DNA of 24,552 nt from JBOGZD01 sp050697155 (GTDB taxonomy: Bacteria; Actinomycetota; Thermoleophilia; Solirubrobacterales; 70-9). How positions within the stretch are numbered: position 1 is the stretch's first letter; each line of letters begins with the position of its first letter. The translations under genes and the position numbers were made by a program. Under the pieces are notes generated by a model. That model had not been told where the DNA came from and did not search any database. It worked only from the letters and a program-made list of their open reading frames with translations. The stretch lies in contig JBOGZD010000035.1 in the NCBI GenBank assembly GCA_050697155.1, positions 1 to 24,552 of the forward strand, in the 5' to 3' direction. Of the stretch, positions 6,717 through 13,042 are shown piece by piece.

Positions 6717-7344
6717 GCAGCGACTCTACGAGATCGACCCGGCGGTCGTGCGCGCCAACCTCGACGCGGTGCGCGAGGTCGCCGGCCCCGAGGTCGAGAT
6801 GCTGGCGGCGACCAAGTACGTCCCGGCGGAGCGGATGGGTGCCCTGGCCGAGGCCGGGGTCACGCTGGTGGGCGAGAACCGGCTCCAGGATCTCGAGCGC
6901 AAGCGCGAGCGCTGGGGCGACGCCTTCGCCTGGGACTTCATCGGCAACCTCCAGAGCCGCAAGGTCAAGCGGATCCTGCCGCTGGTGCGCCTGGTCCACT
7001 CGGTGGCGACCGACTCGGCGCTGGCCCAGCTCGAGCGCCACGCCGCCGGCGACACCGAGGTCCTGGTCGAGGTCGATCTCGCCGGGGAAGGGAGCAAGTC
7101 CGGCGTGCCCGAGGACGAGCTTGCGGGGTTCATCGCCCGCGCCCCCGTACGGGTGTCCGGGCTGATGACGATGCCGCCGTTCACCCAGAGCCCCGAGGCC
7201 TCGCGCCCGTACTTCGCCCGGCTCGCCGAGCTTGCCGCCGACCACGGGCTGCAGCGGCTGTCGATGGGCACCAGCCAGGACTGGCGGGTGGCGGTCGAGG
7301 AGGGCGCGACGATAATCCGCCTCGGCGCCTCTCTCTACGGGTAG
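6709..7344 (+). CDS. yggS: YggS-family PLP homeostasis protein
   Basis: This 211-residue single-domain protein binds pyridoxal 5'-phosphate and helps regulate vitamin B6 and amino acid balance. It has the alanine-racemase-type barrel fold but no known enzyme activity. The PLP lysine is Lys36 in AATKYVP. Other signatures are GENRLQD, FIGNLQSRKVK and the phosphate-binding tail SMGTSQDWRVAVEEGATIIRLG (split here only by family variation). A longer frame begins at 6664, but TTG 6709 has a strong Shine-Dalgarno GGAGGGA at 6697-6703 with a 5-nt spacer and gives the expected N-terminus. It overlaps pgeF by 8 nt. It is somewhat shorter than E. coli YggS, with no obvious gap in the core. Confidence 0.92.
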   Translation: MPEQRLYEIDPAVVRANLDAVREVAGPEVEMLAATKYVPAERMGALAEAGVTLVGENRLQDLERKRERWGDAFAWDFIGNLQSRKVKRILPLVRLVHSVATDSALAQLERHAAGDTEVLVEVDLAGEGSKSGVPEDELAGFIARAPVRVSGLMTMPPFTQSPEASRPYFARLAELAADHGLQRLSMGTSQDWRVAVEEGATIIRLGASLYG

Positions 7345-7352
7345 CAAGGGGC

Positions 7353-7358
7353 CATAAT
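7353..7358 (+). promoter_or_regulatory. Possible -10 element (CATAAT) before sepF
   Basis: CATAAT differs from TATAAT at one position and lies 44 nt before the sepF start in the 58-bp gap (7345-7402). A purine-rich stretch (AAAGGAAAAGGGG, 7364-7376) follows, but it is too far from ATG 7403 to be a normal ribosome site. No -35 was identified. Confidence 0.25.
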
Positions 7359-7402
7359 TCGGGTAAAGGAAAAGGGGCAAGGGCAGCGAACACCGCAGCC
7401 GT

Positions 7403-7936
7403 ATGGCACTTCGCGACACATGGCATCGAGCGCTCGTCTACTTCGGGCTCGCCGAGGATCCCGAGTACGCCGAGCAGGACGCGTACGAGCCCGACACCGC
7501 GCCGCACGGCCAGGTCTACGAGAGCGCGCCGCGCTCGGCGACGGTGAGCAGGATCTCCGAGCGGCGCCGCTCGCGCGACGAGATCGACGACATCTTCGCC
7601 GAGGACGAGCCCAGCCCGCGCGGGCGGATGCTGCGCCCGGTGGGCAACGGGGCCGACGGAGTCCAGGTCCACCTGGTGACGCCGCACAGCTTCAACGACG
7701 CCCAGGAGATCGCCGACCGCTTCAAGCGCCACGTGCCGGTGATCCTCAACCTGCAGACCACCGACGGCGAGCTCGCCAAGCGGCTGATCGACTTCGCCTC
7801 CGGGCTCACCTACGCGCTCGACGGCGGCATGCAGAAGATCGCCGACAAGACCTTCCTGCTGACCCCGCGCAACGTCGAGGTCTCCGCCGAGGAGAAGGCG
7901 CGGCTGGTCGAGAAGGGCTTCTTCAACCAGTCCTGA
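7403..7936 (+). CDS. sepF: Cell division protein SepF
   Basis: SepF binds FtsZ filaments at the inner membrane face and helps anchor and shape the division ring. The 177-residue protein has the usual three parts. An N-terminal helix (residues 1-15, WHRALVYFGL) suits membrane association, an acidic/Arg-rich linker runs from about 16 to 85, and the C-terminal domain runs from about 86 to 172. That domain contains VHLVTPHSFNDAQEIADRF, VILNLQ, RLIDFASGLTYALDG and the TFLLTP strand typical of the family. It follows pgeF and yggS as in other actinobacteria. A strong terminator lies downstream. No ftsZ is seen upstream in this window. Confidence 0.95.
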   Translation: MALRDTWHRALVYFGLAEDPEYAEQDAYEPDTAPHGQVYESAPRSATVSRISERRRSRDEIDDIFAEDEPSPRGRMLRPVGNGADGVQVHLVTPHSFNDAQEIADRFKRHVPVILNLQTTDGELAKRLIDFASGLTYALDGGMQKIADKTFLLTPRNVEVSAEEKARLVEKGFFNQS

Positions 7937-7976
7937 ACAACCGCCCGGCGGTTGCTCCGCCCCGCCCGAATAACTG

Positions 7977-8005
7977 GCCCCGCGGCTACGCCGCGGGCTT
8001 CTTTT
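7977..8005 (+). terminator. Rho-independent terminator after sepF
   Basis: CCCGCGGC at 7979-7986 pairs perfectly with GCCGCGGG at 7990-7997 across a 3-nt TAC loop. It is followed by CTTCTTTT. It lies about 40 nt after the sepF stop and separates the pgeF-yggS-sepF unit from proC. The rest of the 126-bp gap holds only the proC promoter candidate. Confidence 0.88.
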
Positions 8006-8047
8006 GTGCCCCCGCGTCCGCACCGCCGGGGTTGGTGGTGTCCCCAT

Positions 8048-8053
8048 TACGCT
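8048..8053 (+). promoter_or_regulatory. Probable -10 element (TACGCT) for a leaderless proC transcript
   Basis: TACGCT ends 9 nt before ATG 8063, just after the sepF terminator, where a new transcript is expected. There is no Shine-Dalgarno site between it and the start codon. Confidence 0.5.
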
Positions 8054-8062
8054 TCGCGAGTT

Positions 8063-8827
8063 ATGAGAGTCGGGTTCGCAGGCGCCGGCAGCATGGCCGG
8101 CGCGATCGCACGTGGCTGGGCGTCGGGCGACGGCGGCCCGGAGGCGATGCTGTTCTGCGATCTCGACACCGAGCGCGCCAACCGGCTGGCCGCCGAGGTC
8201 GGCGGCGAGACGCGGGCGACCCTCGCCGAGGTCGCCACCGACTCCGACGTCGTGCTGCTGGCGGTCAAGCCGGCGGCGCTGGACGACGCCGCCGCCGACC
8301 TTCACGAGGCGAAGGCCCTGATCTCGATTCTCGCCGCCACCTCCGTCGAGCGGCTGGCCGAGGCGTTCCCCGGCACACCGCTGCTGCGGGTGATGCCGAA
8401 CCAGCCGGTCGAGGTCCGGCGAGGGGTGCTCTGCTACGTGCGCCCACCCGGGACCCCGGACGAGGTCGCCGAGCCCACGTTGGAGCTGCTCGGCGCGCTC
8501 GGGACGCTGGTGCCGCTCGACGAGGAGCGGATCGACGCGGCGATGGCGGTGATGTCCTGCTCACCCGCATATGTCGCCCTGTTCGCCGAGCGGCTCGCCG
8601 CAGCCGGCGAGCGCGAGGGACTCGAAGCGAGCCTGGCCGCCGAGCTGGTCGCCGGAGCGATCGGCGGCACCGCCGAGCAGCTCCGTGTTCGCGAGCCCGC
8701 CGCGCTGCGGGCGGCGGTGGCGCCGCCCGGCGGCGCGACCGAGGCAGGGCTCGAGGCGCTCGAGCGAAGGGGCTTCGGTGAGGCGATCGACGCCGCGGTG
8801 ACGGCGTCGCTGGAGCGCTTTCGGTGA
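8063..8827 (+). CDS. proC: Pyrroline-5-carboxylate reductase
   Basis: ProC reduces 1-pyrroline-5-carboxylate to proline with NAD(P)H. This 254-residue protein starts with the Rossmann dinucleotide motif GFAGAGSMAG. It then shows the family blocks VVLLAVKPAAL, RVMPNQPVEVRRGV and, in the C-terminal dimer domain, PPGGATEAGLEALE. In most ProC proteins the last motif begins SPGGTT, so the serine is replaced by proline here, a small oddity. The open frame extends upstream to 7952, but the Rossmann strand begins at ATG 8063 and the upstream part covers the terminator. It overlaps yggT as GTGA. proC lies between sepF and yggT in several phyla, so the context fits. Confidence 0.92.
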   Translation: MRVGFAGAGSMAGAIARGWASGDGGPEAMLFCDLDTERANRLAAEVGGETRATLAEVATDSDVVLLAVKPAALDDAAADLHEAKALISILAATSVERLAEAFPGTPLLRVMPNQPVEVRRGVLCYVRPPGTPDEVAEPTLELLGALGTLVPLDEERIDAAMAVMSCSPAYVALFAERLAAAGEREGLEASLAAELVAGAIGGTAEQLRVREPAALRAAVAPPGGATEAGLEALERRGFGEAIDAAVTASLERFR

Positions 8828-9126
8828 TCCCGATCGCCCTTACGCGCGATCAGATTGCCGACTACGTCTCAGCCCTGTTCCTGGTCTACCTGATCCTGAT
8901 CTTCATCCGGGTGCTGCTCTCGTGGGTCCCGCGGATGCCGTACAACCCGTACCTGCGCGCCGTAGTCGGCTTCGTCGAACAGACCACCGACCCGTTCCTG
9001 AATCTGTTCCGGCGCGTCCTGCCGCCGCTCGGCGGGCGCGGCTTCGCCCTCGACCTGAGCCCGATCGTGGCGATCATCCTGCTGCTCGTCGCACAGGCGA
9101 TCGTCGTCGACCTGATCCGCGGTTGA
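8824..9126 (+). CDS. YggT-family membrane protein
   Basis: This 100-residue protein has two hydrophobic segments, at about residues 14-34 and 78-97. Between them lies a conserved loop with SWVPRMPYNPYLR and the pattern EQTTDPFLNLFRRVLPP. These are features of the YggT family, which is linked to osmotic tolerance and, by gene neighbourhood, to cell division. GTG 8824 overlaps the proC stop, and the protein's own stop overlaps the TTG start of lspA. The gene therefore sits in a tightly coupled proC-yggT-lspA-rluD unit. The exact biochemical role of the family is unknown. Confidence 0.9.
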   Translation: MIPIALTRDQIADYVSALFLVYLILIFIRVLLSWVPRMPYNPYLRAVVGFVEQTTDPFLNLFRRVLPPLGGRGFALDLSPIVAIILLLVAQAIVVDLIRG

Positions 9127-9599
9127 GCGGGAACGGTCACGGCGCGGCCCGGGCCTGGACCCGGATGCTCGCCGTCTGCGGCCTCGTCGTCGGGCTCGAC
9201 CAGGCGGCGAAGGGCGCGGTGACCGAGTCGCTCGCGCTCGGCGAGCGTGTCGAGCTCGTGCTCGGCGTCGATCTCGCCCACGTCACCAACCGCGGCATCG
9301 CCTTCGGGCTGCTCGACGACGGCCGCGGGCTGGTGCTCGCCGTGACGGGGGTCGCGCTCGGCCTGGTCGTCGCCTGGTTCGCCTCCGACCCCGCGCGTCC
9401 CGGGCTCTGGCTCGGAGTCGGGCTGCTCACCGGTGGCGCGCTCGGCAACCTCGCCGACCGGATCCGCGCCGACGCGGTCACCGACTACCTCGACCCGCCG
9501 CTGTGGCCGGCGTTCAACCTGGCCGACGTCGCGATCACCGCCGGGGTCGCGGTGATCGTGCTCGCCGCGCTCACCGGCGCAGCCGAGGCAGAGCCGTGA
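9123..9599 (+). CDS. lspA: Lipoprotein signal peptidase
   Basis: LspA is the aspartyl intramembrane protease that removes signal peptides from diacylated prolipoproteins. The 158-residue protein has about four membrane segments. Its signatures are VVGLDQAAKG near the N-terminus, the conserved Asn in HVTNRGIAFGLL, the GALGNLADRIR block, and the catalytic aspartates in VTDYLDPP and FNLADVAI. TTG 9123 overlaps the yggT stop by 4 nt (TTGA). A later in-frame ATG (codon 15) would start closer to the first membrane segment and is an alternative. The stop overlaps the next GTG. Lipoprotein maturation and division/envelope genes share this unit. Confidence 0.93.
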   Translation: MSGNGHGAARAWTRMLAVCGLVVGLDQAAKGAVTESLALGERVELVLGVDLAHVTNRGIAFGLLDDGRGLVLAVTGVALGLVVAWFASDPARPGLWLGVGLLTGGALGNLADRIRADAVTDYLDPPLWPAFNLADVAITAGVAVIVLAALTGAAEAEP

Positions 9600-10276
9600 C
9601 CGGCGCCCTGGAGCCGCGGATCGTCCACCTCGACGAGTGGTTGGCGCTGATCGACAAGCCCGCCGGGCTGGTGGTCCACCCGGCGCCGGGGCACCGCGGC
9701 AGGACCCTGGTCGACCTGCTCGGCGGCCTGGCCGGGGGCGGGGAGGAGGCCCGGCCCGGGATCGTCCACCGGCTCGACCGCGACACCTCGGGGCTGATGC
9801 TGGTCGCGCGCTCGGACGAGTCGCACCGGCGCCTCTCGGCGATGATCAAGCGGCGCGAGGTGGAGCGTGTCTACCTTGCCCTGGTCGAGGGCCGGCCGCG
9901 CTCGCGCGAGGGCACGATCGACGCCCCGCTCGGGCGCGACTACCGAGCCCCCGAGCGCCGTGCCGTCCGCGGCCGCGGCGCCCGCGAGGCGCGCACCCAC
10001 TTCCGGGTGCTGGAGACGCTCGCCTCCGACTCGCTGGTCGAGGTGCGGCTGGAGACCGGCCGCACCCACCAGATCCGCGCCCACTTCGCCGCCATCGGCC
10101 ACCCGGTCGCCGGCGACTCCCGCTACGGCCACGCCGGCCGCCACGGCCTCGAGCGCCAGTTCCTGCACAGCGCCCGCCTCGCCCTCACCCACCCGTTCAC
10201 GGGCGAGCGGCTGGAACTCGGCTCCGAGCTCCCGCCCGACCTGCTCGAAGCCCTAGACTCCGCCGCCGACCGGTAA
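9596..10276 (+). CDS. RluA/RluD-family pseudouridine synthase lacking the S4 domain
   Basis: RluA-family enzymes turn specific uridines in rRNA or tRNA into pseudouridine. The catalytic motif HRLDRDTSG is at residues 58-66 with catalytic Asp61. GRTHQIRAHFAAIGHPVAGD and the C-terminal LHSARL motif are also present. GTG 9596 overlaps the lspA stop as GTGA. The protein is 226 residues and starts almost directly with the catalytic fold (RIVHLDEWLALIDKPAG). RluD-type proteins usually begin with an S4 RNA-binding domain of roughly 70-80 residues, which is missing. No in-frame S4-like sequence is visible upstream because lspA fills that space. The target uridine cannot be named. Confidence 0.9.
   Translation: MTGALEPRIVHLDEWLALIDKPAGLVVHPAPGHRGRTLVDLLGGLAGGGEEARPGIVHRLDRDTSGLMLVARSDESHRRLSAMIKRREVERVYLALVEGRPRSREGTIDAPLGRDYRAPERRAVRGRGAREARTHFRVLETLASDSLVEVRLETGRTHQIRAHFAAIGHPVAGDSRYGHAGRHGLERQFLHSARLALTHPFTGERLELGSELPPDLLEALDSAADR
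10254..10259 (+). promoter_or_regulatory. Possible -10 element (TAGACT) for rpsB
   Basis: TAGACT lies in the last codons of the pseudouridine synthase gene. If used, transcription would begin near 10266, giving rpsB a leader of about 120 nt that contains the full nested hairpin at 10283-10355. No -35 was identified. Confidence 0.35.
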
Positions 10277-10282
10277 CCGACC

Positions 10283-10355
10283 CCCTGACGGGCGATCGGG
10301 GCCCTGCCCGGCGCGTCTCGACTGAGAGAGCCGGGTCCCCGTAAAGCGGTCAGGG
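10283..10355 (+). promoter_or_regulatory. Nested hairpin in the rpsB leader, candidate autoregulatory RNA
   Basis: Four stems nest in order. CCCTGAC (10283-10289) pairs with GTCAGGG (10349-10355). GGGG (10298-10301) pairs with CCCC (10337-10340). CCCGGC (10307-10312) pairs with GCCGGG (10330-10335). TCTC (10316-10319) pairs with GAGA (10324-10327) around a GACT loop. No T run follows, so it is not a classic terminator. It ends 17 nt before the rpsB Shine-Dalgarno site. Ribosomal protein leaders are often bound by one of the encoded proteins; that role is inferred here. Confidence 0.55.
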
Positions 10356-10384
10356 AGACACGACAAGCGAAAAGGGAGCCTCAA

Positions 10385-11257
10385 TTGTCCGAGCCCGGAA
10401 TCAAGGAGCTGCTGGAGGCCGGCCTTCACTTCGGCCACCAGACCCGCCGCTGGAACCCGCGGATGCGCCGCTACATCTACGGCGAGCGCGACGGGATCCA
10501 CGTCATCGACCTGTTGCAGACCGAGCACCTGCTCGCCGAGGCGCGGCGGTTCGCCGCCGAGGTCGCCGGCAAGGGCGGCACGGTGCTGTTCGTGGGCACC
10601 AAGAAGCAGGCGCGCGACTCGATCCGCTCGTGGGCCGAGCGCTGCGGGATGCCGTACGTCAACCAGCGCTGGCTCGGGGGCCTGTTGACGAACTACCACA
10701 CGATCTCGGCCCGGATCGACCGCCTGCACGAGCTCAACTCGCTCAAGGAGGGAGGCCAGCTCGGCCTGCTGCCGACCAAGGAGCGGATGTCGATGGAGGC
10801 CGAGCTGGAGAAGCTCGAGTACAACCTCGGCGGCGTGCGCGAGATGAAGCGCCTGCCGCAGGCGGCGGTGATCATCGACCTGAAGACCGAGGAGATCGCC
10901 GTGCGCGAGGCGGAGCGGCTGCGGATCCCGATCATCGGCCTGGTGGACTCGAACGTCGACCCGGTGCCGATCGACTTCCCCGTCCCCGGCAACGACGACT
11001 CGATCCGCTCCTGCGAGCTGGTGATCTCGACCATCGGCGAGGGGATCGAGCAGGCCGCCAACGCCTGGCGCGAGGCCGAGGCCAAGCGCCGGGCCGAGGA
11101 GGAGGAGCGACGCCGGGCCGAGGAGGACGAGAAGCGCCGCCGCGAGGCCGAGGAGCAGGCGCGCAAGGAAGCCGAGGAGGCCGCGGCTGCGCAGGCAGCC
11201 GCAGCCGAGCCCCAGGCCGCCCCGCCGGCCGGCGGGTCCGGCGAGGGTGCGGGCTGA
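10385..11257 (+). CDS. rpsB: 30S ribosomal protein S2
   Basis: S2 is a primary protein of the small ribosomal subunit. The S2 core spans about residues 1-225: IKELLEAGLHFGHQTRRWNPRM at the N-terminus (two blocks), LFVGTKKQA, YVNQRWLGGLLTN, then VDSNVDP and PGNDDSIRS. Start TTG 10385 has a good Shine-Dalgarno AGGGAG with a 6-nt spacer. After the core come about 60 extra residues. The first 40 are a run of alternating Glu/Arg/Lys/Ala (for example AEAKRRAEEEERRRAEEDEK), likely to form a long charged helix. An Ala/Pro/Gly-rich end follows. The stop overlaps the tsf start by one base. Confidence 0.97.
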   Translation: MSEPGIKELLEAGLHFGHQTRRWNPRMRRYIYGERDGIHVIDLLQTEHLLAEARRFAAEVAGKGGTVLFVGTKKQARDSIRSWAERCGMPYVNQRWLGGLLTNYHTISARIDRLHELNSLKEGGQLGLLPTKERMSMEAELEKLEYNLGGVREMKRLPQAAVIIDLKTEEIAVREAERLRIPIIGLVDSNVDPVPIDFPVPGNDDSIRSCELVISTIGEGIEQAANAWREAEAKRRAEEEERRRAEEDEKRRREAEEQARKEAEEAAAAQAAAAEPQAAPPAGGSGEGAG

Positions 11258-11868
11258 TGGCCGTCACCGCGGCCGACGTGAAGCAGCTCCGCGATCGCAC
11301 CGGGGCGGCGATGATGGACTGCAAGGCGGCGCTCGAGGAGGCCTCCGGCGACGTCGACCGGGCAATCGAGATCCTGCGGGTGAAGGGGCAGGCGTCGGCG
11401 GAGAAGCGCTCGGGCCGGGCGACCGGCGAGGGCCTCGTCGCCTCCTACATCCACGCAAACGGCAAGGTGGGAGTCCTGGTCGAGGTCCAGTGCGAGACCG
11501 ACTTCGTCGCCCGCAACGAGGACTTCAGGGAGTTCGCCAGCGAGGTCGCGCTCCACATCGCCGGCTCGCCGACCCCGCCCCGCTACGTATCGGCCGAGGA
11601 GATCCCCGAGGACGAGCGGGAGGCCGAGCGGCAGATCCACGAGCGCAAGGCGCGCGAGGACGGCAAGCCAGCAGACGTGATCGAGCGGGTGGTCGACGGC
11701 CAGCTCGCCAAATGGGCCAAGGAGGTGGCGCTGCTGGACCAGGAGCACATCCGCGGCGATCGCTACGAGGGCAAGACGATCGAGCAGCTTCGCGCCGAGG
11801 TCGCCGCGAAGACCGGCGAGAACGTGCGCGTGGCCCGCTTCGCCCGCTTCGCCGTCGGCGAGGAGTAA
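11257..11868 (+). CDS. tsf: Elongation factor Ts
   Basis: EF-Ts recycles EF-Tu by exchanging GDP for GTP. The N-terminal UBA-like domain (residues 1-55) carries VKQLRDRTGAAMMDCKAALEE. The core has the EF-Tu-contacting motif TDFVARN near residues 81-87. At 203 residues it is the short form, with one core subdomain reduced compared with the E. coli protein of about 280 residues; short forms occur in Thermus and many actinobacteria. ATG 11257 overlaps the rpsB stop (TGATG), so the pair is probably translationally coupled. Downstream, a glycosidase-like gene interrupts the usual step to pyrH. Confidence 0.97.
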   Translation: MAVTAADVKQLRDRTGAAMMDCKAALEEASGDVDRAIEILRVKGQASAEKRSGRATGEGLVASYIHANGKVGVLVEVQCETDFVARNEDFREFASEVALHIAGSPTPPRYVSAEEIPEDEREAERQIHERKAREDGKPADVIERVVDGQLAKWAKEVALLDQEHIRGDRYEGKTIEQLRAEVAAKTGENVRVARFARFAVGEE

Positions 11869-11895
11869 AGGCCGGCTTACCGCCCGGCGCACCTC

Positions 11896-11901
11896 TAGAG
11901 T
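11896..11901 (+). promoter_or_regulatory. Probable -10 element (TAGAGT) for the first glycosidase-like gene
   Basis: TAGAGT ends 7 nt before a GTG at 11909 and 24 nt before the gene's ATG at 11926. A transcript starting at about 11909 would have a 17-nt leader containing a GGGGGG Shine-Dalgarno-like run (11914-11919). Confidence 0.45.
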
Positions 11902-11925
11902 TGTTGACGTGTTGGGGGGTCCGAC

Positions 11926-13032
11926 ATGAGGGCAGGGGGGACGACCGCGATCGCGTTGGCGGCGCTCTGCGCTGCCTGGGTCGGCGCGCCGGCGAGCGCC
12001 GGGGACGCGCCCCGCGCCGACTCGTCGTTCGTCTTCGGCGTCGTCCCCCAGCAGACCGTCGACGAGGAAGACCTGAGCCGGATGGGCGCCGGCGGCGTCG
12101 ACTCGTTCCGGGCCTGGGTGGGGTGGTCGGCGGTGGAGCTCTCGCCCGGGCAGTTCGGCTGGGGCGGCTACGACTCGCTGTTCGCCGCCGCCGCGCGCCA
12201 GGGGGTGACCCCGCTGCCCTACCTCTACGGCACCCCCGAGTGGGCGGCACGTGCCGATGGGCAGGGCTGCAGCGGCTCGGCCTGCATCCCGTTCGCCCCT
12301 CGCTCCGACACCACCCGCGCCGCCTACGCCAACTTCGCCGCCCAGGCGGTGCGCCGCTACGGGCCCGGCGGCACCTTCTGGGCCGCAAACCCGCAGCTCC
12401 CCTACCACCCGATCCGCTCGTGGCAGATCTGGAACGAGCAGAACCTGCCCGACTACTGGCGGCCCCAGCCCGACGTCAGCTCGTACGCGCTGCTGCTGCG
12501 CCCGGCGGCCGCTGCGATCAGGTCGGTCGACCCCGGCGCGGAGATCATCCTCGGCGGCATGTGGGGGCCCCGCAAGGCGCCTCGCAACGTGATCCGCACC
12601 ACCACATACCTGCGCCAGCTCTACGGCGAGCCGGGCGCGCGGGACAGCTTCGACGCCTTCGGCGTCCATCCCTACGACCCCCAGCTGCGCGGGGTGATCC
12701 GGCAGATCCGCAGGCTGCGCTTCGTCGCGAGCCGCCACGGCGACGCCGGTGTCGACATCTGGGTGACCGAGCTCGGGTGGGCATCCAAGGGGCCCAGGCG
12801 CGAGCCGCTGGTCAAGGACAAGCGCGAGCAGGCGCGGCTGCTGCGCGGCGCCTACCGCAAGCTCATGCGCCGCAGCGGCGCCTGGAACGTCCGCGGCGTC
12901 TACTGGTACGCGTGGCGCGACACACCGCGCCACCAAGCGATCTGCGACTGGTGCCCGTGGGCGGGGCTGCACTCGGTCGGCGGGGCCGCGAAGCCCGCTT
13001 GGCGCAATCTCAGCGCCCTCGCCCGCAGATAG
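11926..13032 (+). CDS. Secreted clan GH-A glycosidase-like protein (paralogue 1)
   Basis: This 368-residue protein has a signal peptide (about residues 1-25, ending PASA-G) and a TIM-barrel glycosidase-like domain. The clan GH-A catalytic pair is visible: acid/base Glu171 in IWNEQN and nucleophile Glu282 in VTELGW. They are 111 residues apart, exactly as in the paralogue at 20880-21992. Shared blocks with it include FGVVPQ or IGVVPQ, MGAGG(V/I)DS, PLxxLYGTP, HPY, YWYxWRDTP and a C-terminal CxWC motif. The substrate is unknown; the layout resembles GH39 and GH5-like beta-glycosidases. ATG 11926 has a G-rich ribosome site. The gene separates tsf from pyrH, which are normally adjacent. Its TAG stop lies inside the pyrH -10 hexamer. 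Confidence 0.85.
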   Translation: MRAGGTTAIALAALCAAWVGAPASAGDAPRADSSFVFGVVPQQTVDEEDLSRMGAGGVDSFRAWVGWSAVELSPGQFGWGGYDSLFAAAARQGVTPLPYLYGTPEWAARADGQGCSGSACIPFAPRSDTTRAAYANFAAQAVRRYGPGGTFWAANPQLPYHPIRSWQIWNEQNLPDYWRPQPDVSSYALLLRPAAAAIRSVDPGAEIILGGMWGPRKAPRNVIRTTTYLRQLYGEPGARDSFDAFGVHPYDPQLRGVIRQIRRLRFVASRHGDAGVDIWVTELGWASKGPRREPLVKDKREQARLLRGAYRKLMRRSGAWNVRGVYWYAWRDTPRHQAICDWCPWAGLHSVGGAAKPAWRNLSALARR

Positions 13033-13035
13033 GGT
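13030..13035 (+). promoter_or_regulatory. Probable -10 element (TAGGGT) for a leaderless pyrH transcript
   Basis: TAGGGT ends 7 nt before GTG 13043. Its first three bases are the TAG stop codon of the glycosidase-like gene. The spacing places the transcription start at the GTG, and there is no Shine-Dalgarno site. Confidence 0.55.
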
Positions 13036-13042
13036 TGCTCGC

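Noticed and set aside
7952..8062. Upstream extension of proC to 7952
   Set aside because: This part covers the sepF terminator and encodes no family sequence. The Rossmann motif starts right after ATG 8063.
10283..10355. Reading the rpsB leader hairpin as the terminator of the lspA-rluD unit
   Set aside because: No T run follows the stem, and the structure has several nested stems rather than a single one. A leader role fits better, though termination by Rho cannot be excluded.
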